Positions 1-8,021 of a DNA stretch of 64,000 bases are shown here, one piece after another. The translations under genes and the position numbers were made by a program. The DNA comes from Paenibacillus sabinae T27 (GTDB taxonomy: Bacteria; Bacillota; Bacilli; Paenibacillales; Paenibacillaceae). Under the pieces are notes generated by a model. The model did not search any database. It saw nothing but the letters and a program-made list of their open reading frames with translations, and was not told the DNA's origin. The DNA is taken from contig NZ_CP004078.1 in assembly GCF_000612505.1 (NCBI RefSeq), positions 457,001-521,000 on the forward strand. Direction: 5' to 3'. Position 1 is the first letter of the stretch. Each line of letters starts with the position of its first letter.

Positions 1-187
1 GGACATGGCCGATCATGAGCGCGCCGTAGGCCAATAACGATTGGAGGGAGTGGAACAGCACGAACCGGCTGCGTTTCTCCAGGGCAAGAAAGACGATGCC
101 CCCGGCAAAAGGGAACAGATAGCATAGCGCAGCCGCGATATAATCCGGCAAGCCGACGGATGAACGAAACGGGGACAAGGGCTTCAC
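1..187 (-). CDS. Partial membrane protein, DUF4870/Tic20-like
   Basis: The reading frame enters from the left edge on the minus strand, so only the first ~62 residues are present. After a short polar start it shows a hydrophobic segment (LCYLFPFAGGIVFLALEK), then a charged turn with R-F-V-L-F-H-S-L-Q-S and the start of a second membrane segment. This pattern (a helix ending in LE-K, then FH-x-x-QS) is typical of small DUF4870/Tic20-like membrane proteins of unknown function. A GTG at 187-185 lies only one base after AGGAGA; the in-frame TTG at 178-176 has normal spacing and may be the true start. Family assignment is by pattern only. Confidence 0.6.
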   Translation of the reverse strand, partial: MKPLSPFRSSVGLPDYIAAALCYLFPFAGGIVFLALEKRSRFVLFHSLQSLLAYGALMIGHV

Positions 188-205
188 TCTCCTGTCATAT
201 GGACA

Positions 206-243
206 GAAAGCGCCCGCGGGCACAGGCCTTGCACGGGCGCTTC
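206..243. terminator. GC-rich hairpin upstream of the partial membrane gene
   Basis: GAAAGCGCCCG at 206-216 pairs with CGGGCGCTTC at 234-243. The stem is strong but has no long T-run on either side, so it is only a possible terminator for transcripts approaching from either direction. Confidence 0.35.
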
Positions 244-300
244 CTCTACACAAGCTTATGAGTGGGCCGGACAAAGTATGAGCAGCGTTTAGGCTGCAAG

Positions 301-715
301 CGGCTTTCTGCCAATCCGCCAAGCCTAAGCTGCCGATCTATTCTGCCAACCCGCCAAGTTTAAGCTGCCGATCTATTCTGCCACCCCGCCTTATCCTGCA
401 GCCGACCGGCCCTTCTGATCCGCTTATCCATCCAGCCGACCGGCCCTTCTGATCCGCCTTACCCATCCAGCCGATCTATTCTGCCAACCCGCCAAGTCTA
501 AGCTGCCGATCTATTTTGCCATTCCGCCTCATCCATCCAGCCGATCTATTCTGCCACCCCGCCTTATCCTGCAGCCGACCGGCCCTTCTGATCCGCTTAT
601 CCATCCAGCCGACCGGTCCTTCTGATCCGCCTTATCCTGCACCAATCCTTCAGATCCGCCATATCCATCCAACCGACTGATTCTTCTGATCCGCTTATCC
701 CATTCATCCCAGTTC
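301..715. repeat. Degenerate minisatellite, about eleven 31-39 bp units
   Basis: Two alternating unit types share the frame CAGCCGA...CTGATCC/CTGCCA...CCGCC. One type carries CCGATCTATTCTGCCA, the other CCGACCGGCCCTTCTGATCC. A higher-order block of about 75 bp beginning at 368 recurs almost unchanged at 541 (period 173). The minus strand has an open frame through part of the array but no gene signals, so it is treated as noncoding. It fills most of the 561-base gap between the partial membrane gene and the hydrolase gene. Confidence 0.85.
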
Positions 716-748
716 ATCATCTCGCTAATTTAAGTCCGTTGCTCTCAT

Positions 749-1771
749 TCAGCCGTCTGCCATTGCCGGAATAATGTATTGCTCGACCAGTTTTCGGGGA
801 TGCTTCCAGTGGCTGGTTCTGCTCTTCGCTGTAAAGACGATGGCGGCCGAGAGCTTCGGCAGCAGCAGAATCTGCTGCCCGCCGTGCCCGTGGGCCACCG
901 AGAACGGCTGCCTGGACATGGTGCCCGTCCAGAACTGAAAGCCGTAATCGCCGTATGCCGGGTAGCCGGCGGTCTGGGCAGCCAGCGCCTGATCGAGCCA
1001 ACCAGCCGGGATGACCTGCCGCCCCGCATACCTGCCGCCGTCCAGCAGGCACAGGCCGATCTTGGCCATATCCCGCGAGGTCAAATGCAGGCCGATATGG
1101 CCCATGCTGTGGCCTTCGGGACTTGGCAGCCAGGCGGCGTGCTGGATGCCGAGCGGGGTAAACAAATGCTCCATCGCATAGGCGAAGGCGTCCCGCCTCG
1201 TCGACTCCGTCAGCATCATCGAGATTAGATGCGAATCGGGGCTGCGGTACTGAAAGGTGCCGATGTTCTCCGGCACAATCGGCAGGCCGAGGGCGAAGGA
1301 GGCCCAGCGGCGGCTGCGGTGAAACTTGTGGATCAGCGGCTCGCCGAGCCTTTTCCCGGTCTTCCAGACGAAGCCCGAGGTCATTGTCAGCAGATGGCGG
1401 AGCGTAATCTCCGGCAGCTGCTCCGAATGCAGATGCGGGACATGCTTTCCCAGCACCTCGATTACGGGGACGTCGGGTTCCGGCATTTCGCCTCTCCCGG
1501 TGGCTATTCCGGCCAGCAGGGAGGTCACGCTTTTCGTGGCGGAGCGGAGGTCGTTCAACCGGGCGGCGTGTCCTTCTCCGTAATACCGCTCCCAAATTAA
1601 CCGGCCGCGGCGCGCGATCAGCATGCTGTGCATTTTCGGATATTCCCGCAGCACGGCCTGGTGGGCCTGCTCCAGCTTTTCCGCGCAGGTTCCCGTATCT
1701 TCGGGCTTCGCCATCGGAATATAGGGAACGGAGGCGTGGGGCGAGCGAAGCAGGGTAACCGCCGGCTTCAT
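749..1771 (-). CDS. Serine hydrolase, beta-lactamase/PBP-like (class C fold)
   Basis: The 340-residue protein has the SxxK active-site motif as S77-A-T-K80 and a Y175-R-S element at the usual Tyr position. Near the C terminus it has H-G-H-G-G in place of the KTG box. This is the pattern of the beta-lactamase family (Pfam PF00144), which includes esterases, D-aminopeptidases and class C enzymes. No signal peptide is evident, so it is probably cytosolic and more likely an esterase or peptidase than a resistance enzyme. The ATG at 1771 follows AGGGAGCG. Upstream on the same strand the nearest notable signal is a LexA-type box at 1934, about 160 bases away. The exact substrate cannot be told. Confidence 0.85.
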   Translation of the reverse strand: MKPAVTLLRSPHASVPYIPMAKPEDTGTCAEKLEQAHQAVLREYPKMHSMLIARRGRLIWERYYGEGHAARLNDLRSATKSVTSLLAGIATGRGEMPEPDVPVIEVLGKHVPHLHSEQLPEITLRHLLTMTSGFVWKTGKRLGEPLIHKFHRSRRWASFALGLPIVPENIGTFQYRSPDSHLISMMLTESTRRDAFAYAMEHLFTPLGIQHAAWLPSPEGHSMGHIGLHLTSRDMAKIGLCLLDGGRYAGRQVIPAGWLDQALAAQTAGYPAYGDYGFQFWTGTMSRQPFSVAHGHGGQQILLLPKLSAAIVFTAKSRTSHWKHPRKLVEQYIIPAMADG

Positions 1772-1933
1772 GGCGCGCTCCCTATGCCAGATTTTATAAA
1801 TAAAGACGGTGGTTGCTCATGCATGGCGTTCCCCTTCCAAGCCCTAAGGTTACTGTTCACTATTAGGTTAACCAATTGTTTTCGGAATTTCTCACACTTG
1901 ACTAATCCGGTGCGGGGAATTTATGCTGAAGTG

Positions 1934-1945
1934 GAACGTATGTTC
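1934..1945. promoter_or_regulatory. LexA/DinR-type SOS box
   Basis: GAACGTATGTTC fits the Bacillus SOS consensus CGAACRNRYGTTYC at 13 of 14 positions when the flanking bases are included; only the first C is G. A possible -35 (TTGACT, 1898-1903) lies just upstream. The box could act on the minus-strand hydrolase or on the plus-strand transcript beginning near 2029. Confidence 0.55.
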
Positions 1946-2013
1946 CAAACGATTTGTAAAAAAAATTTACTATGTAGGCTTTACACGGGAAAGGTGGAAG
2001 TTGGGCGAGAATA

Positions 2014-2022
2014 TGATACAAT
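2014..2022 (+). promoter_or_regulatory. Extended -10 promoter of the leader RNA
   Basis: TGATACAAT gives an extended -10 element (TGn-TACAAT). No good -35 is seen 16-18 bases upstream, as is common with extended -10 promoters. It would start transcription near 2029. Confidence 0.45.
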
Positions 2023-2028
2023 AAAACG

Positions 2029-2318
2029 ATAAAGCCCGAAAGGAGTGATTCACAGACTTGGCTTTTCGGGTAATCACAGTGTCAAGGTGTTCTTTAGCAC
2101 CTGAACTTTCAGCCCAAATCGCGACGAACCTGCTTCACAGATTCCCGATTCGTAGGCCAGGCTTCTGCCGGCTTATCGCGGAGAATCGATAAATGCAAGC
2201 GGCATTCGGTCTAATGGCATTTGCGAGCGCCCTTGCATTTCGAAGTTATGGCGGACTTTTCATCATGCATTCTCTACAACGGAGCATTCATTTTCAATGT
2301 TTTGGGAGGGAACTGATC
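2029..2318 (+). ncRNA. Candidate structured leader or small RNA
   Basis: About 290 bases lie between the extended -10 and the start of the 62-residue gene. Several helices are visible. CCCGAAA (2035-2041) pairs with TTTCGGG (2064-2070). GTGATT (2045-2050) pairs with AATCAC (2072-2077), which crosses the first helix (pseudoknot or alternative fold). AGGTG (2085-2089) pairs with CACCT (2098-2102). AAATGCAAG (2191-2199) pairs with CTTGCATTT (2232-2240). I do not recognise it as a known riboswitch class. It may be a cis-regulatory leader or an independent RNA. Confidence 0.4.
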
Positions 2319-2507
2319 ATGGCAAGTAAAGGTCACAACGAAGTCAAGGAAAGTCTGCGGGAAATGACACGTATTTTCCGGCCCAAGGATCCGAAGAAAT
2401 TCGTCAAAGAGTATGTCCGTAAATACCGGATAACGGGAGGCTATGAGGAAGAACTCACCATGGTTGTGGAGCATGAGCTCGTCAGGATGAATTCGTCAGT
2501 CTCTTAA
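2319..2507 (+). CDS. Small orphan protein, 62 residues
   Basis: The ATG at 2319 follows GGGAGGG with good spacing, and the gene ends in front of a clear terminator, so it is likely real. The product is charged and probably helical, with MTRIFRPKDPKKFVKEYVRK in the middle and an acidic patch (GGYEEELTMVVEHE) near the end. It has no membrane segment, no cysteine and no family I recognise. It stands alone behind a long structured leader, which suggests post-transcriptional control. An in-frame extension upstream to 2193 exists but would swallow the leader hairpins and lacks a ribosome site. Confidence 0.7.
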   Translation: MASKGHNEVKESLREMTRIFRPKDPKKFVKEYVRKYRITGGYEEELTMVVEHELVRMNSSVS

Positions 2508-2540
2508 CCGTTCAACTTATCATTCCGAAAGGATTTTATA

Positions 2541-2578
2541 AACCGTGATTTGCGAATGCCGCAAAGAACGGTTTTTTT
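2541..2578 (+). terminator. Rho-independent terminator of the 62-residue gene
   Basis: AACCGT pairs with ACGGTT and TTGCG with CGCAA inside one stem, followed by seven T residues. Confidence 0.9.
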
Positions 2579-2636
2579 GTGTCGTCACACAAAGTTCCTG
2601 GATTCAAAACCCGATCAAAACAAACCTTATCACTAA

Positions 2637-2650
2637 TAATAACGCTTACA
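2637..2650 (-). promoter_or_regulatory. CcpA cre-like site upstream of ctaC
   Basis: Read on the minus strand the site is TGTAAGCGTTATTA, 13 of 14 matches to TGNAANCGNTNNCA. CcpA repression of caa3 oxidase genes is known in Bacillus subtilis; its use here is inferred. Confidence 0.5.
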
Positions 2651-2712
2651 GAAACCGATTGCAAATGTTGATTTGACAAGCTTTTTTCTTATTTTGAAAT
2701 AGATGTGAACGA

Positions 2713-2741
2713 TTGACAAAACAGACCCTGAAAATTATATT
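2713..2741 (+). promoter_or_regulatory. Promoter of ctaCDEF
   Basis: TTGACA (2713-2718), a 17-base spacer and TATATT (2736-2741) form a strong SigA-type promoter about 70 bases before the ctaC start. Confidence 0.65.
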
Positions 2742-2812
2742 AATAGTGATTGTTATAATTGACAGCGCAGGATAAGTAACTTAATTGAAATCGGAAAAAG
2801 CGGGGTTGATCT

Positions 2813-3859
2813 ATGATGAGAACATGGCTCTCTGCAAGGCGGCTTCTTCCCCTGATCGCGGTGTTCGGAACGGTTCTCGCCGGCTGCGGCCGGGAAGACC
2901 TCTCGGTTCTAAGGCCTCAAGGTCCGCCCGCCGAAAGCTCGCTGGGACTCATGAAGCTTGCGATTTCCATCATGATTGTCGTGCTGCTGATCGTTTTTTC
3001 CATCGCGGCTTATGTCTTGATCCGTTTCCGCCGCAAGCCTGGGCAGGATGAAATTCCGGAGCAGATCGAGGGCAGCTTCAAGCTGGAAGTGCTCTGGACG
3101 GTCATTCCGCTCATTCTCGTTATTGTGCTGGCGGTTCCGACGGTGAGGACGGTGTTCGCCCTGGGGGAAAATCATTCAGGCGACAAGAACGCGATTAAAG
3201 TCAAAGTGACAGGCCACCAGTATTGGTGGGAATTTGAATACCCCGATTTCGGCATCAAGACGGCGCAGGATCTCGTTATTCCCGCAGGCAGGAACATTGC
3301 CTTTGAACTGACGACAAACGATGTGCTCCATTCCTTCTGGGTCCCCTCTCTATCCGGCAAAATCGACACCAATCCGACCGGAGCAACCAACCGGTTCAGC
3401 TTCAGCGCGCCAAAGGAAGGCGTATACCGCGGCAAATGCGCCGAGCTGTGCGGACCTTCCCACGGATTCATGGAATTCAAAGTGAAAGCGGTTAGCAATG
3501 ATGAATTTAAGCAGTGGATCGAAGCGCAAAAAGCACCCGCGGTGCTTCCCGAAGATCCGGCGCTCGCCCAGACCTTTAAGGATCAGTGCCTGAAATGCCA
3601 CGCGGTCGGCGATCAGGGGCTGGCGGTAGGGCCAAATCTGACCGGCATTGGTTCCCGCGAATCAGTGGCCGGCATTCTGCTCAATGACGATACCCGTCAG
3701 GACGGCGCGCCCGTGGAGGAGAATCTCAAGACGTGGCTGCATGACACGCAAGGCGTAAAACCGGGCAACCGAATGCCCGACCCCAGCAAGGATATGGGCC
3801 TGACAGACGATGAAATTGACCGGATTGCCGAGTATCTGGCCAGCTATAAACTGAACTAG
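2813..3859 (+). CDS. ctaC: Cytochrome c oxidase subunit II with fused cytochrome c domain
   Basis: This is the CuA-bearing subunit of a caa3-type oxidase, which takes electrons on the outer face of the membrane. The 348-residue protein starts with a lipoprotein signal ending in LAGC (Cys25). Two membrane helices follow (about 45-65 and 88-110), then the cupredoxin domain with CAELCGPSHGFM as the CuA site. A C-terminal cytochrome c domain carries CLKCH at 259-263, with a late Met as the likely sixth haem ligand. The ATG at 2813 lies behind GGGGTTGAT; the next codon is also ATG. It is first in the ctaCDEF operon, with ctaD 48 bases downstream. ctaA and ctaB are not in this window. Confidence 0.97.
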   Translation: MMRTWLSARRLLPLIAVFGTVLAGCGREDLSVLRPQGPPAESSLGLMKLAISIMIVVLLIVFSIAAYVLIRFRRKPGQDEIPEQIEGSFKLEVLWTVIPLILVIVLAVPTVRTVFALGENHSGDKNAIKVKVTGHQYWWEFEYPDFGIKTAQDLVIPAGRNIAFELTTNDVLHSFWVPSLSGKIDTNPTGATNRFSFSAPKEGVYRGKCAELCGPSHGFMEFKVKAVSNDEFKQWIEAQKAPAVLPEDPALAQTFKDQCLKCHAVGDQGLAVGPNLTGIGSRESVAGILLNDDTRQDGAPVEENLKTWLHDTQGVKPGNRMPDPSKDMGLTDDEIDRIAEYLASYKLN

Positions 3860-3907
3860 TTACGTAAGCCCTTACCAAGCGATACATTTGAAAAGGGGGT
3901 ACGAACC

Positions 3908-5818
3908 TTGGCTCAAGCAGCGCATACCTTGGATCAACCGAAGCCTTTGGGGCATGGCGTCAAGCGGTATACCGGGCTGATGGACTGGATTACGACCGTC
4001 GACCACAAAAAAATCGCCATTCTGTATCTTTGGGCCGGCGGATTATTTTTCGGCATCGGCGGAATTGAAGCGCTCCTGATCCGGTGGCAGCTCATTAAGC
4101 CCATGAATGACTTTGTCGACGCCCAGACCTTCAACGAGCTGATTACGATGCACGGCACGACAATGATTTTCCTCGGGGTCATGCCGATTATCTTCGCGCT
4201 GATGAACGCGGTCATTCCGCTGCAGATCGGCGCGCGCGACGTTGCTTTTCCTTTTCTGAACGCGCTGGGCTTCTGGACGTTCCTGTTCGGTGGCCTGCTG
4301 CTGAACCTCAGCTGGGTTATGGGCGGAGCGCCCGATGCGGGCTGGACGTCCTACACGCCGCTATCTACTTCGGCTTACAGCGGGACGCACGGCGTCGATT
4401 TTTACACGATCGGCCTGCAAATTGCCGGCCTGGGCACTCTCATTGGCGGCATTAACTTCCTGGCGACCGTCATTACGATGCGCGCGCCGGGTATGTCATA
4501 CATGCGGATGCCGATGTTTGCCTGGACGACGTTTATAACGTCCGCCATTATTCTGTTCGCTTTTCCCGCCATTACTGTCGGCCTTGTACTGCTGACCTTC
4601 GACCGGATTCTCGGCGCGAATTTCTTCGAGCCCGGAGCAGGCGGAAGCCCCGTACTCTGGCAGCATATTTTCTGGATCTTCGGCCATCCCGAAGTCTACA
4701 TTCTCATTCTTCCGGCCTTTGGCATCATCTCCGAGGTCATTCCGACCTTTGCACGCAAGCGGCTGTTTGGCTACAGCTCCATGGTGTTCGCGACAATCCT
4801 GATCGCCTTCCTGGGCTTCATGGTGTGGGCGCATCATATGTTCACGACGGGTCTTGGCCCGGTGGCGAACGCGCTCTTTGCCGTATCGACGATGCTGATC
4901 GCCGTCCCGACCGGGATCAAAATTTTCAACTGGCTGTTTACACTGTGGGGTGGTTCGGTGCGTTTTACCACACCCAATCTGTTCGCCTCCGGCTTCATTC
5001 CGACATTCACTATGGGCGGCGTGACCGGCGTTATGCTGGCGTCCGCGCCTGCGGATTTCCAGTTCCATGATACGTATTTCGTCGTGGCGCATTTTCACTA
5101 CGTGATCGTCGGCGGCCTGGTGATGGGACTGTTCGCGGGGCTGCATTACTGGTGGCCGAAGATGTTCGGGCGCATGCTGAATGAGACGTTGGGAAAATGG
5201 ACCTTCTGGACATTCATCATCGGCTTTCATCTGACCTTTTTCGTCCAGCATTTTCTCGGCCTTATGGGCATGCAGCGCCGGGTGTTCACCTACCTGCCGA
5301 ATCAGCATTTCGACACGCTGAACCTGGTCAGCACGATCGGGGCCGGGCTGATGGGGGTTGGCACGCTGATTTTTCTAACCAATATCATAGTCACCTCAAG
5401 AAAGCCGCCGGATGCGGCAGACGATCCCTGGGAGGACGGACGCACGCTGGAATGGAGCATCCCGTCGCCTCCGCCGGAATACAATTTCAAGCAAACGCCG
5501 CTTGTGCGTGGACTTGACGCTCTTTGGAAGGAGAAGATGGCGGGGAACAAGGGGATGACGCCGGCCGAGCCTGTCGGTTCGATCCATATGCCTTCGGCGA
5601 CCCCGCTGCCGTTCATCATGTCGGTGGGCATTTTTATCGCCGGGTTCGGTTTCATGTTTAGCCGCGACGATTTCGGAGGCGGATTCGTGAGCTTTTTGTT
5701 CAATAATTATATTGTGACCGGTCTGGGTCTGCTGATTACGTTTGGATCGATGCTGCTGCGCTCGCTGGTTGACGATCACGGCTGGCATATCGAGCCGGAA
5801 GAGCTGGAAGGAAGGTGA
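3908..5818 (+). CDS. ctaD: Cytochrome c oxidase subunit I
   Basis: This is the catalytic subunit carrying haem a and the haem a3-CuB centre, where oxygen is reduced and protons are pumped. Visible landmarks are the early haem ligand in MHGTTMIF, the CuB His-Tyr pair in GHPEVYI, the HH pair in WAHHMF, and HDTYFVVAHFHYV with the last haem ligands. At 636 residues it is longer than mitochondrial-type COX1 because of extra C-terminal membrane helices, as in Bacillus CtaD (about 620). The start is TTG at 3908, after AAAGGGGG with good spacing. The stop lies 7 bases before ctaE, so the genes are co-transcribed. Confidence 0.97.
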   Translation: MAQAAHTLDQPKPLGHGVKRYTGLMDWITTVDHKKIAILYLWAGGLFFGIGGIEALLIRWQLIKPMNDFVDAQTFNELITMHGTTMIFLGVMPIIFALMNAVIPLQIGARDVAFPFLNALGFWTFLFGGLLLNLSWVMGGAPDAGWTSYTPLSTSAYSGTHGVDFYTIGLQIAGLGTLIGGINFLATVITMRAPGMSYMRMPMFAWTTFITSAIILFAFPAITVGLVLLTFDRILGANFFEPGAGGSPVLWQHIFWIFGHPEVYILILPAFGIISEVIPTFARKRLFGYSSMVFATILIAFLGFMVWAHHMFTTGLGPVANALFAVSTMLIAVPTGIKIFNWLFTLWGGSVRFTTPNLFASGFIPTFTMGGVTGVMLASAPADFQFHDTYFVVAHFHYVIVGGLVMGLFAGLHYWWPKMFGRMLNETLGKWTFWTFIIGFHLTFFVQHFLGLMGMQRRVFTYLPNQHFDTLNLVSTIGAGLMGVGTLIFLTNIIVTSRKPPDAADDPWEDGRTLEWSIPSPPPEYNFKQTPLVRGLDALWKEKMAGNKGMTPAEPVGSIHMPSATPLPFIMSVGIFIAGFGFMFSRDDFGGGFVSFLFNNYIVTGLGLLITFGSMLLRSLVDDHGWHIEPEELEGR

Positions 5819-5825
5819 ACCGGGT

Positions 5826-6452
5826 ATGACAACTTCTCATGCAGAACCTGTTCACGGCGGCCTGCCGCATGAACCGGAAAAAGCGACCGCCGAAGGCCGC
5901 AACAAAGTCCTTGCCTTCTGGCTGTTTCTCGGCGGCGAGGCCGTGCTCTTCGGCACCTTGTTCGCCACCTTTCTGGCGCTGCGGGGTCAGACCAACGAAG
6001 GCCCTACGGCCAATGAGCTGTTCCATCTCCCGCTCGTTGCGGCGGCGACCTTTTTCCTGCTCGTCAGCAGTCTAACCAGCGTCTTCGCCATCCAGGCGAT
6101 GCACCGGAACCATCCGGCGATGCTCCGGAATTGGCTGCTTGTCACCGTAGTGCTCGGCCTTTGCTTTCTGGGACTGGAAATTTACGAATTCACCCAGTAC
6201 GTAAGGCATGAACAATTCGGCATGACCACAAGCGCGTTCAGCTCGGCGTTCTATACGCTGGTCGGGTTCCACGGCGCGCACGTCGCTTTCGGCATTTTGT
6301 GGATTTCGCTGCTGATCGGCCAGTTGGGCTACAAGGGCTTGACTGTAGTGACCGCCCCCAAAATCTACGTGTCCGCCATGTACTGGCATTTTATCGACGT
6401 GGTGTGGGTCTTCATCTTTACGGTCGTCTATCTGCTTGGAAAGGTGGGCTAG
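5826..6452 (+). CDS. ctaE: Cytochrome c oxidase subunit III
   Basis: This 208-residue membrane subunit supports the stability and proton uptake of subunit I. A polar N terminus of about 30 residues precedes five membrane helices, as in the short bacterial COX3. Conserved features include LFATFLALR, the FHGAHV segment, and a terminal WHFIDVVWVFIF helix. The ATG at 5826 follows GGAAGGTGA at the end of ctaD. A longer frame from 5742 overlaps ctaD and has no ribosome site. It lies 3 bases upstream of ctaF. Confidence 0.95.
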   Translation: MTTSHAEPVHGGLPHEPEKATAEGRNKVLAFWLFLGGEAVLFGTLFATFLALRGQTNEGPTANELFHLPLVAAATFFLLVSSLTSVFAIQAMHRNHPAMLRNWLLVTVVLGLCFLGLEIYEFTQYVRHEQFGMTTSAFSSAFYTLVGFHGAHVAFGILWISLLIGQLGYKGLTVVTAPKIYVSAMYWHFIDVVWVFIFTVVYLLGKVG

Positions 6453-6455
6453 GCT

Positions 6456-6779
6456 ATGGCTGCTGAACAGCATACGCGGGATAACGGCGTGAAGCGCCGT
6501 CACCGTCAGGAAGGTCCGCAGAAGCATGTTATGATCTTCGTTCTTTCGGCTGTGCTGACGCTGATCGCCTTTGCGGCGGTGGCGGCTGGAGACGTCAACC
6601 CGGTCTTTGCAGTCATTCTGCTGCTCGTAATGGCGTTGATACAGGTCTTTGTGCAGATGGGTTTCTGGATGCATTTGAAGGATAAGGGGCATATGATGCC
6701 GATTATTTTCATGCTGGGCGGTTTCCTGATTGCCGGAACGTGCATTATTATGGCCTTGTACTGGGTCTGGTGGGATTAG
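6456..6779 (+). CDS. ctaF: Cytochrome c oxidase subunit IV
   Basis: This 107-residue protein has a charged, His- and Arg-rich N-terminal tail of about 25 residues and then three membrane helices. The second carries MALIQVFVQMGFWMHLKD, typical of the prokaryotic COX4/CtaF/QoxD-like family. It is the small accessory subunit of the terminal oxidase. It follows ctaE by three bases and is the last gene of the operon, with a GC-rich terminator-like hairpin right after the stop. Confidence 0.93.
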   Translation: MAAEQHTRDNGVKRRHRQEGPQKHVMIFVLSAVLTLIAFAAVAAGDVNPVFAVILLLVMALIQVFVQMGFWMHLKDKGHMMPIIFMLGGFLIAGTCIIMALYWVWWD

Positions 6780-6783
6780 CGGG

Positions 6784-6812
6784 AAAAGGGGCGGGCCGCG
6801 GGCCTGCCTTTT
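6784..6812 (+). terminator. Probable terminator of ctaCDEF
   Basis: AAAAGG and GGCC on the left pair with GGCC and CCTTTT on the right, with a small internal loop. The hairpin ends in TTTT directly after ctaF. Confidence 0.6.
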
Positions 6813-7128
6813 GTCGGAATGGAGCTCTGTCCGGGTTCTAACGTTAAAGGGGATGAACAAGCTTGCGAAGGCTGGGAGCCTCTGCTCGGGGATGTCTTTC
6901 TTGAAGCGCGTTCAATGGGGAAATCCATTTCGTAACCAGAGCTAAGGGACTTTGCTGAATCTGCAGGAGCCGGTAGGGACCATAGTTCTCAAAAGCCTGT
7001 GCGATGACGGATGATGCGATGACGTGATAACACGATAACGGTCTTCCGGTTCGGCTGAACGGGAAATTCTCCGTCTTAATTGAGGGGAATGGGCCGGAAT
7101 GGTGGATTATGGCGGAAAACTGGACCTC
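6813..7128. repeat. Noncoding region with dispersed repeat, left of the IS element
   Basis: No convincing gene is present. From about 7050 the sequence GAACGGGAAATTCTCCG resembles copies of a GGGAA/CTCC-rich repeat near 57300 and 60090. It is cut by the IS element at 7129 and seems to resume at 8404. Confidence 0.4.
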
Positions 7129-7149
7129 TGTCAAGAAAGTGGACACCCT

Positions 7150-8010
7150 TTAGCTTGCTTTTCTCTTATTGAACCGAGCAGCAAAGCGAATCGGTGACAG
7201 GTACCCTAGTGCACCATGGATTCGTTTGCGGTTATAAAAAAACTCAATGTATCGGTAGATCTCATCGTAGGCCTGCTGTTTCGTTCTAAATCGCTTGCAG
7301 TAAATGAGCTCCTTTTTCAGGATGCTATGGAAAGATTCCATGCAAGCATTATCGTAGCAGTTTCCTTTGCGGCTCATGCTGGTGATCATACGGTAAGTCT
7401 TGAGCTGTTTTCGGTAATCTTCGGACGCGTACTGGCTTCCTCGATCCGAATGGTGGATCAGTCCTTTTTTAGGTCTCTTGGCAAGGTGGGCATCCTTTAG
7501 GGCGCCCAGGACGAGATCGGTGTTCATCCGGTCGCTCAGACGCCAGCCTACGATCTCACGGGTGCATAAGTCCAGCACACTGGCTAGATACAGGCGGCCT
7601 TCCCGGCATGGAATATACGTAATGTCGGCTACCCATACTTTATTGGGTTTCTCCACGTGAAACTGCTGGTTCAGGAGGTTTGGAGCGATCGGCAAATCAT
7701 GATTGGAGTCGGTGGTTTGAACCTTGAAGGTACGGCTGACACAGGCACGGAATCCGAGTTCTTGCATGTATAGGCCGACGGTACGTTCGGTGACGGTTTC
7801 GCCTTCCTGGCGCAAAAGATGTGCAATCTTGGGCGCACCATAACGCTGCTGTGAATCGTTGAAATGATACGTGATCCGCTTTAACAGCCGCACCTTGCGC
7901 CGCACTCGCTCGCTGGGTTTTCGGCTGCGCCAGGTGTAGTAGCCGCTCCGGGAGACACCTAGTGCTTTGCACATCTTCTCCAAAGGGAACTCGGAGCGAT
8001 GATCTTCCAC
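7150..8010 (-). CDS. IS3-family transposase OrfB (DDE integrase domain)
   Basis: The protein carries an HTH_21-like N-terminal region (MCKALGVSRSGYYTW) and an rve integrase core. The catalytic acids are Asp in VADITYIP, Asp in HHSDRGSQY and Glu in NACMESF, with the usual K/R-rich end. The ATG at 8010 gives 286 residues. The frame stays open further upstream through the orfA end, so OrfB is most likely made as an OrfAB fusion by a -1 frameshift. All DDE residues are present and no stop interrupts it, so the element may still be active. Confidence 0.92.
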   Translation of the reverse strand: MEDHRSEFPLEKMCKALGVSRSGYYTWRSRKPSERVRRKVRLLKRITYHFNDSQQRYGAPKIAHLLRQEGETVTERTVGLYMQELGFRACVSRTFKVQTTDSNHDLPIAPNLLNQQFHVEKPNKVWVADITYIPCREGRLYLASVLDLCTREIVGWRLSDRMNTDLVLGALKDAHLAKRPKKGLIHHSDRGSQYASEDYRKQLKTYRMITSMSRKGNCYDNACMESFHSILKKELIYCKRFRTKQQAYDEIYRYIEFFYNRKRIHGALGYLSPIRFAARFNKRKAS

Positions 8011-8021
8011 AAACTGAAATC

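Larger units (their letters stand above)
2508..2812 (+). promoter_or_regulatory. Intergenic region before ctaC: terminator, cre-like site, promoter
   Basis: This 305-base gap holds the terminator of the 62-residue gene (2541-2578), a CcpA cre-like site (2637-2650) and the ctaC promoter (2713-2741), listed separately. Another TTGACA is visible near 2676. The stretch is markedly AT-rich. Confidence 0.6.

Noticed and set aside
301..715. Possible CRISPR array
   Set aside because: Units are contiguous and degenerate, without constant repeats separated by unique spacers, and no cas genes are near.
529..720. 63-residue minus-strand repeat protein in the minisatellite
   Set aside because: The frame simply follows the repeat, has no ribosome site, and breaks in the neighbouring units.
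717..1595. 292-residue minus-strand frame overlapping the serine hydrolase
   Set aside because: The hydrolase in the other frame has clear active-site motifs; this one has only Arg/Pro/Ala-rich sequence and no start signals.
2029..2318. Known riboswitch classes (T-box, SAM, lysine, M-box, c-di-GMP)
   Set aside because: None of their conserved core sequences could be found; it is reported only as an unassigned structured region.
4496..5308. Long minus-strand frame (270 residues) inside ctaD
   Set aside because: It mirrors the ctaD gene in another frame, is rich in His/Arg/Gln as such shadows are, and lacks a ribosome site.
7120..7150. Target-site duplication of the IS element
   Set aside because: CTC/CTCT occurs on both sides but at different distances from the inverted ends, so no duplication can be claimed.
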